Assembly (NCBI GenBank): GCA_019649035.1
Contig: BMAT01004020.1
Span: 8,810-54,246, forward strand
Direction of reading: 5' to 3'
DNA: 45,437 bases
From: Elysia marginata
Lineage: Eukaryota > Mollusca > Gastropoda > Plakobranchidae
The notes beneath the pieces are model-generated. The model was not told the origin of the DNA and did not search any database. It saw only the letters and a list, made by a program, of their open reading frames with translations. Position numbers and translations under genes: made by a program. Position 1 is the first letter of the stretch. The number at the start of each line of letters is the position of its first letter. Of the stretch, positions 22,739 to 33,854 are shown piece after piece.

Positions 22739-25700
22739 TTTATAAAGATAAAACATGTTTTGGATGATTATAGCATTTCTAAAAAAAGATGAAAATATTT
22801 TTTAAAAATTGGTTGAAAGGCTGGCTATGCCCTTGGTCGTAGTTGGTGTGAAAACTATGCATTCCTGTAAATGGAGGATTAAATGCAGACATCGGACGTC
22901 TATAAACTGTAACAACCATAGGCTAAACCCTGCCTCTAGTTAAGACACTTGACTGACTTAGACAACAGAAATTTTGCATATTTTGTCATGGTTTTTAAGT
23001 TCTCAGCCATATCCATGTGAAAATCTAAGTACATTAAATGATTGGGCAATGTTTAAATGTTCCCGAATCCTACATTTTCGTTTCTATATATGTATCACAT
23101 TTTAAGGAAGCTTTCTATTTTCGACCATTTTCCCTGCATTTGAACGATCTATTAGAAACTCTTTAGGGTCCCAGAGCTTCATAATTTTGACGGCAATAAG
23201 ACGGTCCTTAAAACTAATTTTGGTATGCGTGAATCATTCGAAGCATTGTTTGTTGTCACCCTATGAATAGTCTTAAAATCTATAACGAGTAGATATTGTG
23301 CAAGTATGTCATATACCGTAAATAGAGTCGTGTTGATGTTTACATTTTGTGATTATATGGTGATGCATACTTAAGAGTTTAATTTATTTACCCCAAGTAA
23401 AACGTACAAATTCAGGAACGCACTTTGAAAAACCAGACAATCCAACAATTTATTAATGTATATTCGGTCGCTGTTTTGTTATAACATAAAACAAATCGTA
23501 CATACTTTTGTAAAAAAGATTCAATTTAGTGTGAAGCCGTATTAACAAAATCAGTATCAGACGAACAAAAAAAAAGGCATCATACTGCGATTTGAACTTA
23601 GCAGAGCTACCAATGACTTTTGTAACATTTTTAATTTCCTTGGCTTCTTGAAAAAGCTGTACAGAATATAAAAAGATGGATTTCTAGCATCTCATATACA
23701 ATCACTGTCAAAAAGATTATTACATGTATAATACTTTTTAAAATTATGGGACAATGCATCTTACAATCTATCTCATTTTATGACCTGATGTGGCGGTGAA
23801 TTTAAATAATCATTTTGTTACATTAAAGCAGCAAAGAGCTTTGCTTTGCAAATTGATAGATATTGTTTTTCATGACCCAGTTTAAATTTTGAAATAAAGA
23901 AGATTTACATGTAATATCTACATAACTGAAAGCAAGTTGTGATATGGGGAAACCTAGTCTTTGCACTTTTAAAAAACATTTCATCGTTATGTATATATTT
24001 TCATGAAGCAACCAGTACAAGTCATAACTCCGGCTTACATGTGAATTGAGTTTTTATGCCCTCTCGAATGAAGACATAACTTTACTTAGTTTTTTTCACA
24101 TTGAGATTAGCATGTTTCGTTTTAAATTAATTAAACAAACAAACAAAAAACGTATTTGATAATAGATTTTCATCTTTACATGGATCTCACTCAATACAAA
24201 TCCAAGCGACTTGTGTCCGATTACACTGGTTTCTCTCGCAAAGATTGATAAGTTGGAGTGAATGTGTCGGTTTCATCGTTAAGTGCTTGTTGGGTGAATC
24301 GAAGTTTTTAACCGCTTTTATCTACAATTCGCTTGACAAGTGAACTTTTCTGATTCGTATTCCTGTGAATGGATTACATATATTTGCATGTGGTGCTAAA
24401 ATCATAATATCGAGAATATCCTTGGCTTAACGAAGCTTTTAATGTCATTGAATTTTTTTCATATTGAATAAATTCAGATAAAAAGCGGATTACGACAAGA
24501 CTGCGTTCTAAGCTAAAAAGACTCAGTATTATTTTCAGTTGACATGTTATGAAACTGTTTGTTGTTGACTCAGACCGAAAAGGGATGATTTTGCAAGTTG
24601 AAGCTGTTCAATCGGTATGTGACTTAATCTTTTCCAACCCAAGAGCGATAAAAATAGTAGGCTTTATATTATATCAAAGACTTGCAAATAAAGCAGAATG
24701 ATAAATTCATATAAAGTATATGAATACGTCTTAAAATCCTTTGCAAAAGTCCTAGTCAATCTCGGCGTGAACACCGGCTGTATGTGTATACGAATTCTCG
24801 AGGAGGCTCATGTGCATGTATTAATTTTTAATTCTATTTATAAATTATACGACAATACTGGTCTTTGATATGTACCAAGTTTTTTATGCCATACTCATCT
24901 CGCAATGCACCAAGTTTTTAAAATTTATATTTTGCATTTATTATTTCGAACGTGATAAAACACTGTGTACTGAGTTTAACATTTGTCACAAAACTGATGT
25001 TTGCATGTCGATCACTTTTCTTTTAGGCAGGAATACTAAGTTTGAACACATTGATCTTTGTATTTTGCATTTATTATTTTAAACATGATGAAACACTGTA
25101 CTGAGTTTTAAATTTGTTACAAAACTGATGTTTGCTTTGCATGTAGATTACTTCTCTTTTACGTTTTAGGTAGAAATACAAAGTTTGAATACATTAATTT
25201 TGTATAATTTGGCAATCAATCGTGATTTGGTGAAAATAATGTTTGTTGCTTGCTGCGAGGTCTTTCTTTCGAACTGTTGTTGCTGTTGTTTTGTATTGAT
25301 TCAATTGAAGGTATCATGCATTGTTCAAGTAGAGCAAATCTCTAGTCTTTCAAGCCTTCATCAAACAATGGATGGAGTGAATTTTGGGGAGCAAATAAAA
25401 TAACTGTCTTCATGCAGTGTTCTTTTTCTATTTATCATATTATTTATGTGTCTGTTTTGACTATAACATAATGCATTAACTCTGTGTATTATTCAGGATG
25501 TTTACAGTACATTAGGAATCGGTTACGTGGACTGTTTTACAGAAATGAAGCCGCAACTGATATTATTTGAAACTGCAGGGATATTTATTTAATCAATTTT
25601 TAAATCACACAAAAGGTAAAACCAACAAAACAGAAAGTTAAAAATTACGATTGCGGCTTTAATTCGGAATAACAAGGGTATGGACATTCTTAACAAAATA

Positions 25701-26259
25701 AAAACAGCAATAGACTGTTAAATGCGAGATGAGCGAGCAGGCAGATGAGCTACTCACAACATAAGGAGGCTTAATGGAGCAATCAGTAGAGTGGAACTCA
25801 CCTGTCATCAACAATTTTCTGGACAATGAAAAAAAAAGCATTTGACAGCATCGACAGGGAAACATTGTGAAAGATACTGGGGCAAAATTCCCTCCCTTTT
25901 CCTCCCGAAAAAATAAATAAATAAATAAAAAAAAGTCAGGCGCATCGACAAGCCAAGAAAGTGCAAAACCATTCTCAAAGGGCGTCTAAGAAATAGCTTT
26001 GAAATATGACTAAAATTCAACAAAGTTGCCTACGGTTGACTTTCCTTTCCAACCTAGCTACAATTAATTAACAAGAGAGGCTAAAGGTAGTTAATACAGA
26101 TGCATACAAGTGTATTATGATCACCATATTTTACTTACAACAGAAAGGGTGTCTGGTTCTGACAAAGCATCTTATAAAACCTTATTCAACATGTCAATTT
26201 TTTGAGGCACGATAATAGTACAGTGTACATGTTATATTTTTTCTTCTTGGGCCTGTCAT
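22739..26259. other. 3' flank of the PTTH/Trunk-like gene and intergenic sequence
   Basis: AT-rich and without recognisable exons. The 3' UTR must begin at 22739, but several weak polyadenylation-like words make its end unclear. A two-copy tandem duplication (24929-25204) is listed separately. Small frames here show no motif. Confidence 0.4.
24929..25204 (+). repeat. Two-copy tandem duplication, unit about 133-142 bp
   Basis: Units 24929-25061 and 25062-25204 both start 'attttgcatttattattt', share 'aaaactgatgtttgc' and 'aagtttgaa.acatt', and end at 'tttgt'. Unit 2 carries small insertions. No coding function is apparent; the 70-codon frame at 24870-25082 crosses the unit border and is fortuitous. 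Confidence 0.8.
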
Positions 26260-26274
26260 CATGCCGAATATCTC

Positions 26275-26522
26275 TTAGGGGGCCTAGATAGCTCAGTTGG
26301 TAGTGGCCTCGGTCAGGGGTCAAGAGGTCGCGGGTTCGAGCCTCAGCTGCGTACAGTCCGGGCCCCTACTAGTTGGGTCGGTGTCAGTATAATGTGACCG
26401 GCTGAGGCTAAGTCATGGTATCCCCGCTAGTCTCTGGGTGGCAGCCCGTACATTGTCATTGGGACCCAAGCCCTGAGAGCACCTTTGGAGTGAAATTGGG
26501 CTTGTAAAAATATCCTTCAATC
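26275..26522 (+). mobile_element. tRNA-derived SINE with intact 15-bp target-site duplication
   Basis: The head resembles a tRNA: an A box (TAGCTCAGTTGG, 26289-26300) and a B box (GGTTCGAGCCT, 26333-26343) 32 bases apart, matching the RNA polymerase III internal promoter. A non-tRNA body of about 170 bp follows, ending in a short A/T-rich tail near 26505. The element is bounded by perfect copies of CATGCCGAATATCTC at 26260-26274 and 26523-26537. The exact duplication points to a fairly recent L1-type insertion by a partner LINE. It is not a functional tRNA gene because the acceptor and anticodon stems do not pair. Confidence 0.9.
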
Positions 26523-26944
26523 CATGCCGAATATCTCACCACACAAATAAACCAATATTAAAATTGTTCAGACTGTTACCATTCAACAAAACGAGCATAG
26601 GACATCACTGTCTTTATCTCAAAACCGAGACCAGGATCGACGAGATATGTAAGGCTAACTCTCTAAAATTCTGAAGCATGAACCTTGACATACAAGAATT
26701 AAGAAAAGCGTCTCAGGCTATGATGAATAGACAACGCCATGGAAAACAATTTTGTTCACAGAACCGGTCAATCACACTGATATCCAAATTCTGTGATGTA
26801 AATCATACATCAATTGATAGAAAATCTCAGGAGAGCTATGCGAAGATTTTCTGTATTTTATTTTCTCGGGCCAGGGAGGGTGCCTGATAAATTAAAAGTA
26901 TTGTTGAATGATGTGATCTGTTTTGATACATGTATTCAAGCTAC

Positions 26945-27105
26945 ATTGGACTCCTGATAAAGTCAACACCTCGGGACCGAAAAAATGTGCTGACTTTATG
27001 CAACAGTTGACTTTAACCATTACAAAGATATAAAGAAATACAAAATGGGACTGCGAAACAGTGTTGACTTTCAGTTAGACTTAGAGTTTCCACTGTACAT
27101 GTATA
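26945..27105. repeat. Degenerate dispersed repeat with 'AAGTCAACAC...GTGCTGACTT' inverted arms
   Basis: ATAAAGTCAACAC (26957-26969) and GTGCTGACTTTAT (26987-26999) are inverted arms with one mismatch around 'ctcgggaccgaaaa'. 'GTTGACTTT' recurs twice downstream. This resembles the 'ATAAAG.GGACAC CTCGGGACCGAAAA' interspersed repeat of many marine invertebrate genomes, from memory. Ends not determined. Confidence 0.5.
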
Positions 27106-30100
27106 TCAACTGTCTGTATAGTCGACAAAGGCCAGATCTACAGTAATTGCATCTACCAGAATGCGTATATTGACGGACATATTTAGGAACAAGCAAGTCA
27201 AATTGGATTGTCATTGGATTACTATACAACGCTGCTTTACTTTATCTTCTGAACTGTGTATTGTAAATTGTTTTTAAGAGATTATTATAAACGGAAAACA
27301 ATGTTATCATCTTTTAAATTACATTCTTTTTTTACAAAGAACCAATAAAACCCTTAAACCCATGGCCTTAAGTAGGCCTAGGCTTCACAGTTCCATATTG
27401 CTTATGGGGAATTTTATAGTATTGAACTTTGAGAAACATTTCCTGGCTAGATTGAAGATGAAATGCAGTATAATTCTTTTCTTATTAACGAAGCAAAAAT
27501 GACATAACGATCATATAGGCGATTTCTCATGCAGCTGAAATGGTAGCATACTACTAGAAAGAGCAATTCTCACATTCTACTTCCCCCGCGCCCTTTCCAC
27601 AACAAAAAAAAAAAGTTTCGTCCAGGGTACTTACAATTACATGTATCAAATTCACTAGGTGGGAAGCAAAATAAGCTTAAAACACAGGCAGAGTAAGTGC
27701 AGAATTAAAGACACTTATTGACTTAAAATTATCAACCGCTTTCATTTTCATTCTTTCTTTTACTTTTTTTCTTAAACTATTCTCTATCCTTTACGCTTCT
27801 GTCTTGTTTATCTGTTTCTCTTTCTCTCTTTTCTATAAAAATCTATCAGCAAAGCTGCATATAAAAACTACACTGCATTATAATTCATAGACGTCGAAAC
27901 TCACTCGCTGCATAACTGCGATAAAAATCTTATTGTATGGGTAGTAAGCGTCTAATATCATTGAAAGCAAAAAATCTTTCCTTCCATCTAGTATCAGATT
28001 TTTCAACTCCAACTTGTGAGTTGCAAGGCTGCACACCTTTGATATAGACCCATACCTGAACGTTTTAAGACAGCAGTAACGTTATCTGACTTTCATCATT
28101 TTTTGTTGTTGACCATGGTAAGAGAAATAAATTAGTTTTACAGATTTTTTGTTGTTTATTGATCTTTATATAAAAATTGATGTTTAAACCCAATTCCTGG
28201 ATGTAAATTTTTACATCGGATATAAAACTGTTATAAAGAGACAGAATGTATTATGTATACACACATATGGTTCTATCTATCTATCACTATCTTTTCTTTC
28301 TCTATTACGATAACTCTTTCAGATTGTGTCTCTTTCTCAGTCTACTGTTTTGTGCAATAATGCACGACTTTATACTTCATGTCCCCTTTCTCTTTTCTTA
28401 TCTCCGCTCTCCTCTTCTGTATTACCGGCAATTGTTATCTAATATCTTACTCTCTGCTAGTATTAATCCCGGTCATATTATGCGCCCCCATCCCCATCTA
28501 TTTCTCTCTGTCCGACCCTTTATTTTCCGTTTGACTCAAAGCGCTTTACAAATACAATTTATAAAAAAGAGACACATCATTCACGACATTTTCCCCACAA
28601 AAATCACAATTCAAAATAAATCATGCGTTCAACAGGTGTTTCCAACATAGATGAGTTTTTAGACATGTCTTAAATGCGCTTAATTTCAATCTCCCTAAGC
28701 CGCTGAAGCAGGTTGTTCCAAACATTGTGAGTACGGAAGGAGAAAATGCGTTCACCGAATCATTTACTTATCCAGTAACTTATTTGTCTTACATATTCAC
28801 ATGTTTGAATTATGACAATATGAGTAATTTCTTTTTAATTGAACTTAAATCTGTGGACCGTTGTAATTTGTGTCATAGGATATATGAAAATAAATAACCT
28901 GGTGGGTTTCGATAGATTAATTTTATGGCATGATAAAGCTAGTTGTTTATTTGTCGTCTTATTACTATTTCTAATTAATAATGTTGTATGTATAGTGTCA
29001 CTTTTTGTGTATTAAAAATATTTTTTTCCTTTTTATGTACAGCAGGAAAAACGCAAATACTATTATCAATATTACCTCTAGTATCATCATCATCATCACT
29101 GTGACTATTGTCATTTTAAACACCACCAACTGAACCATTTTGATCATTATCACTGGCATCTTCCGCATTCCCATTTTCATCACAGCAATCTTTTTTATCA
29201 CTGATGATAATCATCATAATCAGTATCAATCCACCATAACATAAACAGCTCTATTGGGAAATGTTTGGCTATCCTCGCCTTCTGTGTCGCAATAATATAT
29301 ATCCTTTTGCTTAAACTACTTTTCACAATCACCCAATTATCTTTAAATTTTCGTGAATACTAATTCATTCAACTATGAATACGACAGAATCAACAAAAAT
29401 ATAAACAAGTTGAACATAGCAGGTTTTTTATAGACTTACAAAAGTCTGAGGTGGTAAAAATAAACCACACGCTAAGTTCACGTGTGTGATGTCCTCTTGC
29501 AAAAAATAAGGGCCTGACATCGTCACCGCATAAATATCCAATCAGTTGATGGGCTGCGAGTTGAAGTATGTTCAGGCTTCTCAACAGTGCATTAATTTTG
29601 AGATTGGGTTGGCTAGTACGTATGTTGTTTATTTCGGCCGTGCTTTGACCTGCCGTTTCAAAACAATCTCGTAAATGTGATATGCGTATAAAAATATCCT
29701 CTCTCGCAATGGCTTTTCTTCTCCCAAGCCGACGAGATCGATCCTTTCAAGATCCTGTTGTTCTTTCACGCTGGAGTGTTATGTATACAGTTTTTGTAAG
29801 GCTGGGGCTATATAGTGTTCACATTTTCACTTTGCCAAGGACTAAAAGTAAAGTATCTAGGTGCTTTACATAGAAGTTAATGCGTCTTTTGTTCTTTCGT
29901 TATGTTCAGACAACCACCTTAGGCTTACCCCACCTATTGCCCAATCTACCAATCTGAGAGGTTGACAGCGCAAGCTGAACACTTTCCAATTTTCACATTC
30001 TCTTCACCCAATACTGGCATTTGCCCCACCCTAAGATTCTTCCCACCCTACAGCTTCTTGTAACCTGCACACTGCTAGTGTAAGACTGTGATCCTGAGTC

Positions 30101-31216
30101 TTGCTTTTGACCACTGCATAGAGTAATTGGCTTTGCCTGCTTCTTAACAAAGCTAGAAAATAGCACATGTACTACAGAAAACGACAAGGTCTTAAGTTTT
30201 CACACTAGGCCTGGGGTTATCTAATTCTAATAAATGCCACACACACCCTCTCCCTAACATAAATGGGGCTATATGGGCTAGCACGAGTACTATTGCTGCC
30301 TGTCTGCCCAGCACAGTGATGAGTCAGTGGCTTTGCTTTATACAAGCAGTCTTGAGAGAGGAGAAATCTGGACAGGGAGATGGATTGGATTTTTTTTTCT
30401 TAGCCCCTGATGGTAATATCGACTTTGAATAAAGCAGGTCCAACTCAAATGACTTCAAAATGTGAGTCCTAAAATGCTTTGCAGGACAGCATCACTAGTG
30501 GCAACACAGGACTGTCCAATTGTTCAGTTATTTCTCCATAAGCTTAAGTCCTATACCACACCAGACCAGAGAGTAGATCAGCCCAAAATCTTCCCATTTT
30601 CTTAGCTCCCTAGATATATAACAGTAATCTTTCACAATAGTGATGTTGCTTTGGCCGCATAATCCCTGTTACATTATGGTTCCACTGTAATATTAAGAGC
30701 AAAGTATCATCATAGGTGTAACAAGTTCAAAAAGAAAGAAACTGTTTATTAGGAGTAATCCATTGATTGACTGATTATGACTTTAAAATTAATGTAAGGA
30801 GATATGGTGCTGGAAACACTCAAACATGATTATCAATCTATTGTGCTTAATGTAAAACAACAACAAAAATATGATAAAAACAATAAACCCATGCCAGTCT
30901 TGCAAAAAAAAAACAACCCTAAAACTGTGAGTGTACAAATTATATGTTTTCGTGTTAATTTCCTGAGAGAAACATCAACAATACATAGTATTTCAAGTTT
31001 TAAGAAGTTTATTCTTTTTTGTTGTTGCTACAAAAAATAGCAAAGGCACTGCAATAATTGGCATGAAAGACACATGTTGATTTGACTCAAAGCCAAAAAT
31101 TGTCAAGAACAGTACAATTAAAATCACTATCGATCTAAGCTGCAAATTAAGAATATGTTGGTACTTTAACAAAATCAGCTTTCATTAGCATTGATTAATT
31201 TTCAGGAAAGGGATGA
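27106..31216. other. Intergenic region between the SINE and NHLRC2, no gene recognised
   Basis: It contains pyrimidine-rich stretches (about 27750-27840 and 28265-28430), a repeat-like segment (28535-28745) and an ATC-rich patch (about 29085-29215). The last codons and 3' UTR of NHLRC2 (minus strand) probably lie within its right end. AATAAA on the minus strand at about 31008-31013 is a candidate signal. Confidence 0.4.
28535..28745. repeat. Dispersed repeat fragment ('GCGCTTTACAAA ... TTGTTCCAAA' type)
   Basis: It starts 'aaagcgctttacaaa' and passes through 'gtttttagacatgtcttaaa' and 'aggttgttccaaacattgtg' to 'ggagaaaatgcg'. The same word order occurs at 45255-45417 ('gtttttagttgtttctta', 'attcattccacaattta', 'acagaaaaagacc'). 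Such segments are common interspersed repeats in invertebrate genomes. Borders are approximate. Confidence 0.5.
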
Positions 31217-31234
31217 TCACAAGGTAAAACTTAC

Positions 31235-32384
31235 AACTTGCTTGAAATGCAATGTTTTTGGCGGGAGACAAACATTTTCATCATCCAAACAAACAAATAT
31301 TTGAAGGTCTAGCCCTAAAGTTAAAGTGCCAGGCGTTATGCCTTGTGGCACTTTCACACACAGAGATACTTCATGCGTCAAAGGTGTATTGCTTTTGGAT
31401 CCAATCATCAGTTCTCCTTTTCTGTCACATGAAGGTAACATAGTTATGAACTTGATGCTAAAATCATCTGCATTTTAGAAAAAAAGAACAATTTATCATT
31501 AGATTGTTTTATTATTGCACTATTTTATTATCCTCTAGAGTCCTAAATATAACTTTGATAAAGTAATGTCTATCCTCATACCAATTATTACAGAACATTT
31601 CAGGAAGTTAAAGAAGTCTCATGGACCTCTTTCATTGAGCAAAATAGAACTTTCCTTAACGTTATTAGTCATTATGAAGGTTGTTCACACCCCTGCAAAC
31701 AAAGTTTTTTGGCTATTTACTATTTGTTTTAGCACATCGTTTTGATGAATTTATGGAAAAAATTTTAAAAAATTAAGAGGTCACAAAGTATGAACAAATA
31801 TTTATTGACACAAGAAAGTAATTATTAAGGAAAAACACTTGTTCTTTAAGAGAAGATAATGGAATCAAAGGTTACTGAAAGAAGATTAAAACATAGAAAA
31901 AGATGCACATTACATGTGCAGAATGGTGTTACCAACCTGAAGCAGAAAGTTTCCAACTGTTTGGAGCTTCAGTATTGAGATGCTGCCCCTCTGTGAGTTC
32001 AATGGGTATGTTCAAAGATAGCTGCTTGACTGAAATCCTAGTTGTAACATCTGGAAGTGTGGATGCTGCTTCTTTTTTACCAGCAGCCTAAAGAAGAGAA
32101 AAAAAATTGTGAACTGTTTTAAACTTTCCAAATGTGTAATTAATACTACTTGAGAGCAAAAATAGAACNNNNNNNNNNNNNNNNNNNNNNTTAATTTTAC
32201 CCCTTCAAGATTATAAAGATTAGATAACTTACATTCTACAGTAGAATCTCTTTAAACTGCAAGTGGCTAAGCCAAAAATTTTGCTGAACTGAAAGGAAAT
32301 CACCCAAAAGTCCTTCTTTGTTCTTGTATTTTTCTTGTGCTAAACCAAAATGATGTTGAAGAGCCTCTGCCTTTAAACCAAATC

Positions 32385-32463
<79 letters not shown>

Positions 32464-33854
32464 GTGCAAAGATCACTACAGTGATTCGACTCTTGGTCAT
32501 TGTAGACTAATGATAAAAGGTTTCAAGTGACCAATTTACTTCATTTTAATTATTTGCAAATTTGGACTGACATTGAACTAAGGCTTCTTTTCTAGTCTTA
32601 AATTTGATCTATCCTTCAACTGTACAGCTCTTTTTTCTTACTTCTAGTCCAAGCCTACACTTTTGCAGATTTTGTGCAAAAATATTTACTCCCCACCCCC
32701 CAGCTCATAAGTGTGAAAGAAGCAAACAATTTTTAAACTTCATCCAAATTGATTTTACAGGATCCATAGCTTTGTTTAACTCTAAAGCGTTTATCAGGTC
32801 TTAAAGAATTTTGAAACATATTCTAAAAAATATGTATACATACAATAAGAGCCATACTATTTCATAGATTGTGTAGTTTTTGTTATCATTTTTCATGTCT
32901 CAATTAGGCGCTATTGAAAAATTTACTTAGGACTTCAAAGACAATCTGCCCTGCTATTTCACTTTTTTGCTGACGATGCCCACCACTGTGGCAACAACAG
33001 CAGAGCCCTTAATCATGACGCAAGTTTTTACCTTGCATCTGGGCATCTCCCTCAGTCAATCTTATACAGACTGAAGCTCTGATTGCATTTCAACTATACT
33101 CTTGACAGGTCTTGACCAATGAGTGATAAGATTGAGATAGAGATCAAATCTGTTGTGGGAGGAGCTGTAAGAGCAGCTCCCGTATATTAAAAAAAAAAAG
33201 AGGGTTAGCTTACTAAAAACGTTCTCAAAAATAAATACGAAAGCTAAAAAGTTAAAGGGATTTTACTGAAAAAGGTAAAATAATACTTAAAAGAATTAAA
33301 ATAGAACATTTGAAAACAATAAAACTTAAATAAACGAAAAGAACAGAGGCTCAAGGATACAATTTCCCCCACAGTTTTAATTGAATGCAACCTGAAAAAT
33401 TGTTGTAAAATATTTTTAAAAAATACTTAAGACAAACAAGATAAAAAAAAAAACTTAATGAAAATCGGCTTGGTAAGTATGGGACTTAGTTAAACAAAGT
33501 GGAAAAAACATGTATTTCAAAAAGGGATCCTATTTTTCTATCTGCAGCTAAAGAAGACATTGGTATGCTAAGATATAACCAACCAGTTCCTTGGGTCAGG
33601 AGAAGAAAAAGGACTTGCATCTTGACTATGCTAGGTCTAAACACAGTGGAACAGAAATAATTAGCGCTATGTGGAAATTTAAGGTTCAGGGCAAGAAATA
33701 ATAGTGAAATAGATATAGATAAGAAAAAAAATTTATACTCTTTTTGCAAGTGAAAAAGGAGAATCTTATGTCAATTCATACTCACTTTCACAACTGGCTT
33801 CAAATCAACACCTTCAGTGTTCTGGTCTACAGCCTTAGGAAACACAATCGGCAT
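31235..33854 (-). CDS. NHLRC2: NHLRC2 C-terminal beta-domain exons
   Basis: Exons 33854-33786 ([15 protein letters not shown]...), 32087-31937 ([20 protein letters not shown]...) and 31467-31235 ([20 protein letters not shown]... to LHFKQVV). The last ends at the donor GTT|GTAAGT; the vertebrate protein has roughly 15 more residues here, so a short terminal exon is expected below 31235. A candidate acceptor in the 31040-31150 region gives no convincing homologous end. Confidence 0.8.

Noticed and set aside
26281..26352. Functional tRNA gene
   Set aside because: A and B boxes are present, but acceptor and anticodon stems do not form; target duplications and the attached body show a SINE.
28246..28650. 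134-codon plus-strand frame
   Set aside because: Composition follows a pyrimidine-rich tract and then runs into a dispersed repeat; no domain.
33169..33190. GGAGCTG...CAGCTCC short hairpin as a regulatory element
   Set aside because: Seven-base arms in an intron are expected by chance in a window this size.
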